This document shows, in pieces, positions 22,801 through 36,800 of a stretch of 64,000 bases of DNA. This DNA comes from Nectonema munidae. Lineage: Eukaryota; Nematomorpha; Nectonematoida; Nectonematidae. The notes beneath the pieces were generated by a model. That model was not told the DNA's origin and made no database searches. It saw only the letters and a list, made by a program, of their open reading frames with translations. The stretch is taken from positions 983,501 through 1,047,500 of the forward strand of contig JAUIRK010001056.1 in assembly GCA_030549495.1 (NCBI GenBank), in the 5' to 3' direction. Each line of letters starts with the position of its first letter. Within the stretch, counting starts at the first letter, position 1. The position numbers and the translations under genes are program-made.

Positions 22801-24804
22801 GGGCCTGAGCGGCCATGTAGTGTTTTGACTGAAAGATTTTGTTGATTTCAAAATATCGATTTACTTCAATATTATAACATAAAAATGAGAATTTAACAAA
22901 GTTTAATCTTTTTCATAATGTATTTTCCTTTCTAAAATTTTGAAGTTTTTTGGAATGAATGAAAAATAAGATTAGTTTTTCCATATTAATAAATTTATTA
23001 AGTCTTCATCATAACAATAATGTCTTCTTTGGAGTGATTTTAGGAGCTATATTTCATAAAACATGAATACATTGATTCGAAATAATCATAAAAAAAGTCC
23101 ACCCAGCTCAGGGTTGAGAAAATCAGAGTTGAGATTGTGAACATTTACTAAGTAATGGCTCATTGAGTAACATTTTATGAAATTGAAAAAAGGTAGATAA
23201 TATATCAAATATAATATTTGGTTAAAAATAGAGAAAGTTGTATAAAAAATGTATACTTTATTAGCATTTCAAGATTTGAATTTTTATAATGAATTTTTTA
23301 GTGAATTAGGATTTTCGGAATAAAATATTTTTTTATCTGATGTACATTTCAAATATTTGTTGCATTTAATTCCTTTCTTTGACTTTGTGATGTCTTTATT
23401 TGTTTTCTTCTTTCTTTTTTTTGAAGAATTCTGCTTTTTGAGTTTTTTTTCTATAAAAAAGTTAAAGGTTGATTAAAATATTATTCATTTTATTGATGTA
23501 GTTTTCGATTCTGAAAGATCAAAAATTATATTTGAATTCAAATTATCATTGGCCTCGAGTAAATTTTCGGAATGTTTTAAATGATAATTTCGATGAGATA
23601 AATGTCTTCGAAATGCAAATACTTAAAAATATTCTTATCAATTCAGTGCATCTCAGTAGACTAATATCCTTTAAAAAAAGTGTATGATATATAGTGACAT
23701 CGTGAAAAAACACTATATTTGCAACAGAAACCACTGTTATACATGTCTCTATCACAAATTAAAATGAATGCATACATGTGGTTCTATGTCAGTTTGCTAA
23801 TTAACAATTCGCTTCGGGACATCTGCTACAAATAACCTACTTAGATAACTATATAACTAACGAAAAAACAATGAAATTAACTACTTGACTCACTTACTTA
23901 AAAACTAGAAAAAATTTTTTTTATAAATATATATAATAACATCTTTATAAAATAATTTATTTTTGAGTGAAAATTTATTTTTTCCTTCATTTTTTATTAT
24001 AAAATTTTAAATTCATAAAATAATTTTTTTATTAATAAAAAACTAACACATTATTACCCCATTAAAATAAATAGGTAACTAATCTTAGTTAACCCATTGA
24101 GTACCAGGCAGCAACGAGAGGTGACTCTCGTCTAAAAACTGATGAACAACAGTATGATTAATTCATATAAATTAATCTATATAACAGAAGAGTGAGGGTG
24201 AAGAGCTGACATATTATCTATTGGATAAGCGAAGAATATAGACTTAAGTTGAAAAAGACTCATGGAGTCGAAATATCCTTTTTAATAAACATTTATCATA
24301 TTATCCCATTCGTTTGTATATACACAGATATCGTATCGTTGCAGTCGCGAATCTATTATGAAACTAATGAAGTTTAAGATTCAAGACATCGAAATAAATT
24401 GGTTAAAAATTGATAGTTTCTTTTAGGTGTTTGTTGTTAAAATAAAGCTACATTTCAATAGAATCATAGGCTTAATAATTACAATTGCTTAAAACGGCTT
24501 TATGGTTTGATCGAATGCCCATTTCTTATGGCTTCTGAATATTTCTTAATTGGTAATACTTTGGAATTTTTCCAAGGCTCAAGTGGGGCGAAATTTCAGC
24601 TGCATTGGGTTGTTGAGATTATTTCTCCCATCCATACCCTATAAATTAGAAATTAGTTCCCCTAATTCTTAATTTGTAAAAGATGTGATAGTTTCACTGT
24701 TATATTGATGTCGATCGCAAAGAGACCCCAAAACAGTTTGAGAATAATGTTCCAACAAATTGTGGGTCTAAGATAAATTCTCAACTGCTTCCATACTAAA
24801 AAAA
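19839..24804. other. AT-rich spacer with a few repeat fragments
   Basis: No gene recognised. A segment near 20464-20790 is open on both strands but has no family resemblance I can name. At about 22110-22195 the motif ACCGGTAA recurs (CTATTACCGGTAAAAAACC, then GTAATTTACCGGTAATC), like the ends of some hAT elements. At about 22685-22730 is a G-run followed by TTCTTGCACCCCCTGCTTC. At 24094 TTAACCCATTGAGTACCAGG looks like one end of a piggyBac-type MITE without a visible partner. Confidence 0.4.
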
Positions 24805-27800
24805 TTAAAAAGAATTTTTATATAAAATATGTGTTGGATGAAGTATGTTACTTTTCAGTTTTTGCAAACTATCTGAAGATGATGATGAAGATGAAGTAGA
24901 GGATTCCTCTTTAGAAGAATCTGAGGAATCTGACGACGAGGAAGAGGAGGATGTTGATGAAAGGGACGAAGATTCCAAATCATCAATCGCATTACTGGCA
25001 ATGGCATTCTTCTCTTCCAACTCTTTTTTAATTTCAACAAGATGTAGGCGAAGAGAATCTCTAAATGTTATTTTAAAAACTGCATCAATTTGCTCGGCAA
25101 ATGTTTCATTTAATAACTTTTAAGTAGGGCAATTTTTTGACCTACCGTCTTGAAATTTTTGACTTCTACGAAAAAATATTGACCTATCTTTTAAGAGTTC
25201 AATTTGAACTCAAAACCTACTTTAACTAAAATTTTTAAATAAATGCAATACTGTTTTAATTATTTTATTGGAAAGGGTAGAAAAACGATCAAAAATCACG
25301 CTTTATGATGATGTATTATAATAAAATATAAATATTTAAGTATATTAGTAGGCAAAAATTTCTATCTTTAGCTAACAACTTTTTAATAGCGAAAAAGATC
25401 GCTCCACTACAACAGATGTTGATTGGCAGTTATGTAAAAGTAAATATGTCGAGGACGCGATTTCAGGATTTTCCAACTCCATTATTTTTTTCAAATCATT
25501 TTTGTTCATTCGTGACTTAACGTAGACTTTAATTTCGCATTCATCTTCTTCAAAATTTAAGTTACCATACGTTTCATAGGCATTTTTTATAGAAAAATTT
25601 GTGGACAAATTTTTTTCAACTATGTCGCATGTTGTAGAATAACACTTCTTTATATTGGAGAGTTGTACTGCCAAGTTTTCATTTTCAAGTGCTTTAAGAA
25701 CTCTTTTAACAATTAAACCTTCAATAACTTGAATAGATTCAATAATTTTTTTGACTTCAGGTAAGTTATCGTTGTGATAGATGGCCGCTTTCAACCAAGA
25801 TGACCATCTAGTTACCATAGGACATGTTGCCAATATCTTTAAACAGAGCTTTTCTTTTTTATTTTTCACGGTCAGCATTTAAATTGAAGTTATTAACTCG
25901 TCAACTTCTTTGTAAAACACCCTAACTTTCATTGCACAGGTGTGTATCAAATGAGCGAAACAGGTGATATGAAAGAGATTTCCATAAAGCAACTTCAATG
26001 TTTTGCTGCAGAGATACTGTAGGTAGCCAAAGAAAAGTTTACTCTATTAACTTTAAACTCTTTTAAAACATCATCTATTATTTGAATGATTTTTTTGAGA
26101 GTTGGCATGCTATTTCAAGGCAATACATTGTACCAACCAAGTTTTTTGAAGAAACTCTATATCACCAATTAAAATATATTACAAAAAATATTTGTTGCTA
26201 TCTCAGTTTCATCAACCATTAAAAAACTATTTTATCTTCCAAAAAACTTTTAATTTCTTAAATTTTTTTCAACTGCCATATCATCCACCATTTTCCGACT
26301 CTGAGAAATATTTATATACTATAAAATATCGAGCGAAAATCCCATACTAGAAAATAAGTTAACGATGCTTTGGTGACAAAATTTATGTAGTGGAATGTGT
26401 TAGCTTCTAAAAATGACTTCATTTTTGAAAATTTTTTGTTTGAAGTTTCCACAAAGTGATTCAAATTTTGATTTTGTAAAACAGATTCTTTTAAAGTTTT
26501 GTGTTTTCCCCATTTTGATGACTTTCCACAAAAATGACTTCAAATTTTACATTAATTTTGCAGAGCTTACAATACAAACTACAGCTTAAATCAACAGTAA
26601 ATTCATTAGGATATGCATCAACAAATGCGTGTACCTTTGCTTTTGAACTTTTTGAAGTTTTAGGCATTTTATTCTTTAAAAAGTTGTTTAACTTGTTTGC
26701 TCTGAATAAAAACAAAAAAGTCAAATAATAATAATTATTTAGAATATTAGTTTTGAAAATATCAAGGACTAAAATTTAAAGATGAATTGAAGCAAATTTA
26801 AAAAAAGTTGAATTGATTGATGGGGAGTCAAAGTTTAAATCAAAAACTCACACTCCGACGCCTTCAATTTTAATGACTTCCTCTCCGTATACCAATAGAC
26901 AATGAAAAAACACTTTAATTTTAAGCCTTGTTTTTTTCAACAACAGAAAATTCGACAAAAGAAAGAAGAAATTGGATATTACTCAAAAAAACAAAAATGC
27001 ATTGTACAAATAAAAAAATTCCACTCCAAACATCAAATTTTTTATGCGTTTCGAACTCATTTTAGAAATGACTTTCCTGTAAACTATGTGATTGCTCACT
27101 TTATTATTATAATAAAAGTAGATGAAAGTAATCTTTCTGTCTCAAAAAATATATATAAAAAGGACTATGAGAAAATGTTTTTCATTACGGTACTTTTTAA
27201 AAAATATGATAGATTCTGAAATGAAAGTTTCCGATTGAATCAAATAAAATTTGAGAAGTGCGAGTTTGTCTTTATGGATTTCGCCAAGTTTTTTTGAGCG
27301 TCTTTAAAAAAATTCAAGTCAAAAAATTTCAAAGTTAGCAAATAAAAAATTCATATGTTTCAGTAAATTTTGACTTTTTTAGACTTAATAATTTGTTGAC
27401 TTTATTGACCTAAAAAAATTTAAAAAAGCGAAATAAAGTACAGAAAGTCTTAGAAAAAATGTTTACTATCTTTTTAATAGGGAATTTTTTTTGAAATTTT
27501 GACTTTTACGCCCTGCTTATAACATTAGAGTAACGTTTTTATGATTTGAAAAAATTTATGCTTAAAATGATGATGAATTATTATTATTAGCCGATTTCTC
27601 GAAGGACATTCAGTTAAAAAATCACTTTACTCCAAAATATCCTAGAAATAGGCATCTTTGAAGATTATGCGATACGGGAGTGTTTTTGAAGAAGTGGCTT
27701 AGCCAGAAGAAGAGTTGAGGGGGGCTAAAGTTTTTTTAAGTACCAAAGTGAAACAAGTTTTATTAAAACGTATGTGTGCAGATCACCATCTTGTATGTGT

Positions 27801-30800
27801 GCAGATATATTTTTGAATTATCTGTCGTCAACTACTAGTAAAGTAGTTCTAATAAATAACTCAATTTGTCAATCAGTAATAAAATATTGAGGTGTGAAAA
27901 AAGACTATTCTTATTGAAAGCTATTGCTCACGTCACAATCACAAACTCTTATATATATCGTGCCCCTACTGACTACGCCCCTGGTTGGGATACATAAAAT
28001 GCAAGAGGACCTGGTAAGCATTCAATTACTACTGGTATATACAACATATACAGATTTTTCATTTAAAAAAAACTTTAAGCAAGAAATTCGACATCTGTTT
28101 TTAGCTTTTCTTTTTTCTAAACGGCCAGAATTCATGGGTGTAGTATATAGCAAAATTTTAAGGATGTGTTTTTTTTATGATTGTATTTGGAAGTGAAAGA
28201 ATGATTTGGATATAAATTGAAATGATGAAGTGCATACCTTAATTATTATTTTAATAAGATCAGTTAAAAATAAGATTTATCTGAAATAAACACAATGATC
28301 TTTCGTTTATTTATTGATTGGCTCAATTATCGTTTATACGTCTTAATATTATAAGATACACATATCCTTTTACATCGGATAAACGTAGTTAAAATATAAA
28401 TTGACGTTTATTAAAATTTCTTACGTTAGAGGACCAAGGCCAATAGTTGTGAAAAAATTAATCGCAAGGATCGTTTTTTGAGGATCATCTCTTGGAAATA
28501 AGCCAACGAAAAAAGGACTGAGTGTGCTAAAAAGATTAATAACTCGATTAAAAAGGTAGAAGTATAAAAATAAAACTTTAACGCATATTCATTACGGTTC
28601 AATTTAGCGATAAAATAACTAAACCAAATTTCTGTATATATAAATAGCACGGTATATCCAAAAACCAGTCAGACATCCTCTTTGAATGTTTAAATACTAA
28701 AATTATAGAAGTATATTTCTATAAAATTATAGAAATGTTTAGGCAGAAGTATGAAGAATTCAGTTACCGTTATACACAAATGCATTTACGCGTTGTTTTA
28801 AAGCCTCAAAAAAGTCCAAGATAGAGAATTTGTTAGGATTGAATTATTATTTGAGAATCACTAATTAAAATATTAATATTTCTTTTTCCAGGCGTCGGCA
28901 ACCATAATGTTTGCCAAGTGTGGAAAGCGGATCAATTAAAAATAGCACGCACACCGCTATAGGCAAAAAAGCGTACATTTTGGTTATAACTATATTTCAA
29001 GATAAGACACCGTAATAATTGAGTTATGTCACTCATTACATGTTTTCATGATTTATTTAAGCTCTCAGAAGGTAGGTGTATTTGGTAGTAGTAGTACATT
29101 TTAATAAAAAAATACCACTTAACAAAATAATTTTAAAGATAAGAAATTAAAAAAGTTAGCAAAATTGAGCTTGTTTTTTTAAAAGTGATGTTGCAAACGC
29201 CTATTATTTGAAATCAGCTGGTAAAGATCATAACATGTTAAAGTTAATTAACCTCCGAAACATGCCTAGTTCAAAAAGGAGATTCTTAAAAATATGGATT
29301 CATATTTTGACGATCACCTACTTTAGGTAGAATTCTTTAAAAATGCATCTCATTTTACGTCAAATTTTACATTCTGATGGAAAGAAAAGTGGCAGTCGTA
29401 ACGGGCTTTCAAAGACAAAAATAGAAATTTAATGTAACATAAAAAAATTAAATTATTTTTAACAATGAAATTACATTTATTTGCACTCATTTTAAATGGG
29501 TAAAGGAGTAACAAAATAAAGTTATGTTATAACGAGTTTCAGGATACACTCCAAAATTGGTAGTATAAGTTGCGCACTTCATTATGAAAAGGTTGCCGGC
29601 GCCTGCTTCATAATAGATAAATTTATGTTCCCTTTTCTATATCAAGTGTTGTAAAACGGTAAAGAAACTAAAAAGGCTTTATTCAACAAAATACACCATC
29701 AATAGTGAATAAACTCAAAGAAGTAAATACATATATATATATATATATACGTTACTCAAACAGAGAATCAGTCAAAAGAATAGAACAATAATCTTAGCAT
29801 TTGAATACAACGGAAAGATGAAGAAACGTAATTTGGATACAGTAGCGCAGAGAACAAGAAACTACAAGAAATGGGGTAAGGTGAAGAAGAAGAAACGTAA
29901 TTTGAATATGATCCCAATATGAAAGATCACAACACTAAGTATTAACTAAAATCTTTACGAAATTCATAAATTAGAGTTATAGTTAATAAAATAAATGTCT
30001 TTGCTATGATATTTGATAGCGTCTCTGTGTATATATTTATATATAGCGTGAGACGAATAAGTATTCGATGCACAAGGAAAAGTAGGGAACTTTGGGACAC
30101 GCCAATTTGTTAATTTTGCCATTAAGCATGGTCTTTTATGACGATTTGTTATTTCTCCCATGCTTTTACAAAATAAATGAGTTATATAACATTTGAACTT
30201 TCACGCTTTGTTCGAATAAATACACTATAATAATAATATTCTTCATGTATCAAATATTTTTGCTTGCCAGTGTACATATATGCATGTATCATGGACATAC
30301 AAGGGCGTGGCATACACCGTTTCCTAATCTCATTTCAAGGGGTTAAATGCCTTCGGCCCATTGATAATGCGAACCTGGTAGAGAGTTTCAGCCCTAATTC
30401 TTTATTTATACTTTGATCGAAAATTTTTCAATTATTCATTAAAAAATTCGCCCCCTCCAAAAATATCAGCCATTTGCGCAGCTGGTATGTATGTATATTG
30501 TATATGAACTGTTGGTAAAATGATTTTTATATAGCATCAAATATTAGTGAGAAGGTATTCTGGTCTACACAACATGTCCAGTAGATACAATCTATGAAAT
30601 AAAGAACTGGTGAAAAGAATTGGGGTTAAGCAAGAAAACTAGAACTCATATAACTTATGCTAGTCAAATAGAACGAGCGTTATCTTTTCAATCAACGTGT
30701 TTGAACGAGAGTTTTTGTAACTAATTAGGTTACTTCGAATCCAATTTGCAAAGACATTTATCAAAAACAATAATTTAACATTGTATTTGGTAATTTTGTA

Positions 30801-33800
30801 AGAAAATAACCTGATAACCGGATACGGGTTTAACTGTTGGAAACAAATCAGATCACATTCTTTTTATGAACTAAACACAAAATTAAGGGAGACAGCAAAG
30901 TTTATTTTGAATAGATGAGAGTGTTTTAAGGTTTTAATCGAGTTGGCTGCACAAATTCAAAATTTTCCACCTAAAATTTCTCTAAAAGTGTTCAAGGTGT
31001 TAACATGAATTGTTTAAAATATAAAGATTATTATTAATAATAATAACTATTTAAAGTGAAATACGGATCATTCAATTTCTGATTGAGTAATTTGATTCCC
31101 ATGTATTCAGAAATTTCCGTGAACAGGTATCTGACGAAACAACGATTAGCGGAAGTCGTTTCTGGATCAGCGATACTTATCACTTCCAGTACCTAATTGA
31201 GGAAATAAGGGACGCGTTCATCACGATATGAAGTCTAGAAATGTGCAAGTGCATACGTGCCAGGATATGGCGTCACAGTGAAAGAGATGGGCGTAGAACT
31301 TCGCGATCAATAGAAGTTTGATGGAGTCCAATCTGTGCAACGTTGAATAAGATTGCCTGAATATCTTTTGATAGCATTCTTGATATTGACTCTTCAAATT
31401 ACAAAGTCTCTGCCAAGTACAAAATTTTCATACTCCTTAGAGTCCGCGATATGAAAGTGGATTAAAAATTAAAATATTTACTTCTGCAATTTGCCCATAA
31501 AAAATCTTAAATGTTCTCTCTTGAAGGCAACAATCCATAACCATGTAACACAATTCTTCCTATTAAAGTGAATACTTTTATATGCATGGATTAGTAGTTA
31601 GATTAAAAATATATAAATTAAAGTTTTAAAAAATTGAAAACTCACAAAATCTTCATAGCTTCGGTTTACATAACATTTTGATTCAAAAAAATGTTGAGAA
31701 AAGCAAATCTATACACTAGACAAAAAATCATACAAAAGTATATTTCTATTTCGTTTGAAATTTGAGTGTACTTAGATGACGTTATCTCCGTTTTTGAGGA
31801 ATAAAAATGCCCCTGTTGACAAATACCTTTAAAGTTTGGATGTATAATTGTGAAATAGTAAATGGACATTCTGAGTACTTCTTTATTTGTTTTAAATATT
31901 TAAAGCAAACAAAAAATTCTTCTCTAAATATATGAGTTAGTTGTAAAGAGCAAAATTCTTTTAAAGCTTCTGTATTGATCTAGTAATAAAGGTGAGAATG
32001 TGATCGGAAATAATTGGTCATATTTTTGATACATTAATTTAATCGGTCGATCAATTGAAATAGTAAAAAAATTTCTTGTTGTTGTTTGCAATTATTGAGT
32101 TGTTAAACAAAAACACTTTTCCCTTTAAAAATGCTCACAGAGTTAGGCAGTGGAAGTTTCATTACACTTTCGCAACAGCAGCTATGTAGAAGTGTAGTAC
32201 CAGCAAACTGATCCCACTTATGGCTAAGAGAATTCAAATCACAAGGTTGAAGGTCAAGGCAAGGTATCCCACCACTTTGCAAACAAGCTTAAAAATAGCA
32301 CTCCAAATCTTTTAATTTTGTTTCAAGGAAAAGTAATGAAAATAATAAATATATCATCAAGTAAATTTTAAAAGACTAAATCCAATTCAAAATTGTCAGC
32401 GGAATCGCCGAAATTTCATAAGTTTCAGTAGATTGAAATTATTTGATTTACATTCCTAAGGTGTGATGATAGTTGAATCTTTGAAATTCGGCAAGCAAGA
32501 CTTAACCCCTTAAAAATACACTTTCAATTGTTCAAAAGCGAATTAACTAGCTTTAATTTTTAGTTTTAATGTTTAAAAGTTTATTTGTAAATGACCAAAT
32601 AATTTTTCCCATTTTTTTTTAGTTGTCGGTGTTGAATCAATAGCTGGAGAGAAAGATCGTAAGGACAGGCACCCTCGAGAATCGAACCCAGACCATCTGG
32701 ATCGAGAGCCTACGCTCCCATCTCTAGGCCATCTGCTGACAAGAATATATGTCATTTTTGCTAAAACATGGAATAGCTTATAAAAGTATCTTCTATTGGA
32801 AATGGAATAAAACTTTAAATAAACAAAATTAAATGAATTTCAGTAAATAATTTTATATAATTTAGTCTATTAATTTTAAAAAAGCATAAAATTTTATGAA
32901 TAATGATTATTAAATGAAAAAGTGTCTCATTACGTTGATAATCTAAAAAATCAATAATCCAGAAATACTCTACCATACAGCTTAAAAAATGGAAAATCTG
33001 TAAAATAAGTATGCATAGATATTAGAATAGCAATAGGGAGCAACGCATTTCAAGGCATTTAGCTGCAAACATTCCATTTTTTCAAAAAAAAATTCTTTCC
33101 TTCTTTGAGAGTGCTTCTTTTTAACCAATTTTTATTTGCTATTTAGTTTGCCAAAGTATATTAATTTCAACCTTTTAGAGAATTTATATAATCCTATTTT
33201 TTTATATTATATTTGAGTCTGTTTAAATGTATTTTTTAAAAGCTGAATCATTTGCTAAATTTCAATAATAGGTTATTACTATTCATTTTCTTAAATACTG
33301 TAACAATAACTTGCTTCCATTCATTAAAACTATAATATATTAAGCATCAATATTAGAGATGGACGATTAATGGGAATCGAAAATCGCGTTTTTTTTTGAA
33401 ATATCGAAATCGCACCCGAAAATTTCATTAGTACCTTCCGATACCTCAGTCCCGATTCTATTTATTTTTAGATTTTAAAAAAATAAAATTTTTTAAAAAA
33501 CTTTGCATTTATTTTGATCATTGTGTTTCCTCAATTTTAATCAAGCATAATTAAAAATTAAATATTTTTTTAAATTTTTAATGTTTCAAATTATAAATCA
33601 ATACTGGCATCGCATATTTTTTAAGAATTAGCATCGGAATCGAAATCGTACCGACTATCCTATCGCCTTATCACTAAGCGAAATATAGTTAAATTATAAG
33701 TTCTCTTCTTCTTTCATTACATTTTGAAATGAATAAAAACAATTATTTAAAATTATTTATTTAACAATTACAAAAGGTGCCTTCAGAATTGGCATATAAT

Positions 33801-36800
33801 GTTTGTAAAAAGCAGTGGGCTTGTTAGGAGAAAAATATATATGCCTCATTTTTGTATTTGTTGAGAAAGTGAAGGTGAAGAATATATTAAAAAAAATTGA
33901 AATTACCTGTAACTCAGGTTTTATCTTCAGCTTCAAAAGTTTGTGCGTTGATTCTTGAAAGTCTAGAGAAGATTGTAATGAGAGATAAACGGTTCTGCGA
34001 AAGATCACCATATTTTCTTCGGTAAAATCATATATTTCTTCTAAAATAATTTAACTGTTATAATAAACATTACACGTTGAACATTACTAAGCACTATTAT
34101 TACGACTTTTCTCGCCATCTCATCGAAAATAAACTCGAACGCTTAGAGCAATGAAACTTTCATTAAAAAAATAGCGAAAAGTATGACATTTAACGCGCAG
34201 CCTATAAGAAAAAAGTGACAACTATAGGAGAGAGGGACATTTTGAAGAAACCTGTAACCTCTGTTTAAATGTCAAAATTTTTAAAATTACCCGACTAACT
34301 AGGTAACTAAATAAATGAAATAGCCAACAAATTAACTAATGAACAGCGTAGATTGGGACTTTTAGAAATGAGCCATTTTATTTATATCGTTAGGATACAG
34401 GATGCTTCGGTGTCGTAAGACCTCCATTATTATATGCTTAAAAAAATTAATTACGTCACTTTTCACTACTAACCACTACATTATACGACACTTAATCATG
34501 TGTGTGAACAAGTGGTGAATTGCGAGGTGATAATTGTAGTGTGTTGAAGAACCACGACGATAAATTATGACCCGCTTTGATCTAATGAAAAATTCAGGAA
34601 ATAAAGCCAAAGAAACAAAGAGTATTTGATATTAAAAAGGCGATGAGGCACAAGTCCACACGTTTATCCCTGATGATCTAAAGGAGAATATAAATTGATT
34701 AAGACCCTGTTTCTTCTCTTCTTCCTCATCGTCTCCATTCTCTGCATCCTCAGAATCATCGTCTTCATCAAAAATTTGCTCGATCAAGGACTCGTATTTA
34801 GAGTCATTGGCTTCAAACGTTTCTTCAAACTTGAAAACGTCTAGGAAAAAAATGACAGTATAAAATACACACATCAACCAATCAAAACACTTAATATCAA
34901 GTTAAAAAGTTTACTCAATTCTTCTTTAACATCAGTCGCCTCCTCCAGTGTAATCATTATCGTTGCATCCTCATCTTCTTCTGCATTGAATAAGACTAAG
35001 GAATCTAAAACGATTGGATAATCCTAAAATAAGAACTTTATTAAAGTATTTATATTGCGCCTAATCTCTATTCTCTACAAATACAAACGGTATCCGGGCA
35101 TTTGGCAGAGCAAAAATTTTACCAAACGGACATTTGACCGCATGAATCATTTGTCATGTAACAGTGGATAAAATTATTCATCATATATTATGTGTATAGA
35201 AGTTATTAATAATAAGAGAAAACAAAAATTTACTTACTAGAAGTATAGAAACGTCTACTAAAATTGTCAAATTCGAATGCATATTTTTCGTTAAATGTTC
35301 CTTCGGCCAAATGTCCATTATATCAAATTTATGTTTGGCCAAATGTCCTTCGACCAAATGTCCAGTCACGATACAAATAAATATATGTGTAATAATATAC
35401 ATATGTAAACTATGCAAACTGTATAACATAATTTCGCATAAAGATTCAAACTACCATAAGTATTTAAGCATTGGCAGGATTTTTTTAATTTCAAATGGCG
35501 TTTTCAAATTAATGCTATGCAACGCTTTCGAATTTCGATTAATGTGGCCGAAAATGAATTAAAGGATATTGAAGCAAGTGTGTATCGAGCGTTTTTTTTT
35601 GAAGTCACAATTCTTCTCGACAAACGCTTCAAGATATTAATTTTTTGACAAAGTCGCTACCTACACTAGCTGACAGATATTTTCATTTAATAGAGAAAAA
35701 GAGGAGGATCGCTGAAACTTCGTGTAAATCAAATTCTAGCTGTCACATATTCCTACAACTTTGCTGCAAAATTGAATGAAGTACGCTCTAGGTAATTAAT
35801 TAGTTATTTCAAAAGTAGCTAGGATTGGTGAATTGATTCTCATATTAGTTCATACCATTTAAACGAGAAAAAACACACTATCCTTATTGCGCTTAAAATA
35901 TGTCACACTTTTCAGAGAAGCGATATTAATAGGGCGCGGCCGAGGAGTAATTAAGAGATACTTGAAAGCCATCTTTGTATATCTGCATAAGAACTTCTAT
36001 CATTGTTTGAATTCTTTCATTGTTGTCGTATTGGTGCAAAATATTGCGCATTTGATCCATGATGGCTGAAAGAGTAAAACTTTATAGAAAAGAGATCAAC
36101 TATTTCAAAACCAATAGAACACCAGCCTCCAATAAGTTAATGATCACATGATTTAACCTTTTGAGCAGAACAACTTTAAAGAGTAATCGTCTCCTTTCTT
36201 TTTCAATGGAATTTATATAGTTAAAGCAGACGATTTTCATTTCTTGGAGCACCCGCGTCACACTGGTGTTAACCCTATGAGGACCGGTGGGACACCGGTG
36301 TCCCAAGAAATGAAAATCGCCTGCTTTAGATATACAAAATTGCATTGAAAAATAAAGCAGACGATTAGTCTTCAAAATTCTAGTCCTCAAAGGGTAAAGG
36401 GCTATCACTAGAATGACCAGCTGCGTCAATTGAAGCATTTTCATTTTGCTTTTTATTTCAATGTTTTATAAGATTGAAAAAAGACGTTTAGTTTGCAAAA
36501 AGGTATAAAAGTAGTATTAGATTCATTTGATCTACCATTCAAGGATTTTGAAGAAACTTGGAGAAGCTTTGCACCACACTCTTTGATCAGAGCTATTGAA
36601 ATTTCTATGGAGTCATCGGTAGGACGCTCCATCAAAACCATCATCATTTCCAAAACAATCACTTCATGAGCCTGAATTGGAAAAATGCGAAAAAGATTTT
36701 TAAAAAAGTTTCTTAAGTACTTCGAAAGAGTCCTGCACACATATTTTTTGGAAACAGCCCATATCCGCTCCTCTTTTACCTACAATATTCAAAATCTACG

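Noticed and set aside
24845-25123. Acidic plus-strand open frame rich in Asp and Glu
   Set aside because: It is the antisense of the Ser-rich last exon of CWC22 (TCA/TCT runs read as GA-rich codons on the other strand).
31380-31500. Apparent frameshift in CWC22 (a YENFVLG reading just before RLCNLK)
   Set aside because: The YENF reading lies in an intron. The exon at 31559-31482 supplies the correct upstream sequence (DCCLQERTFKIFYGQIAE) and joins in phase at 31409, so the gene is intact here.
32626-32757. Functional tRNA gene
   Set aside because: A and B boxes are present, but the acceptor stem does not pair and the sequence runs into a SINE-like body and A-rich tail.
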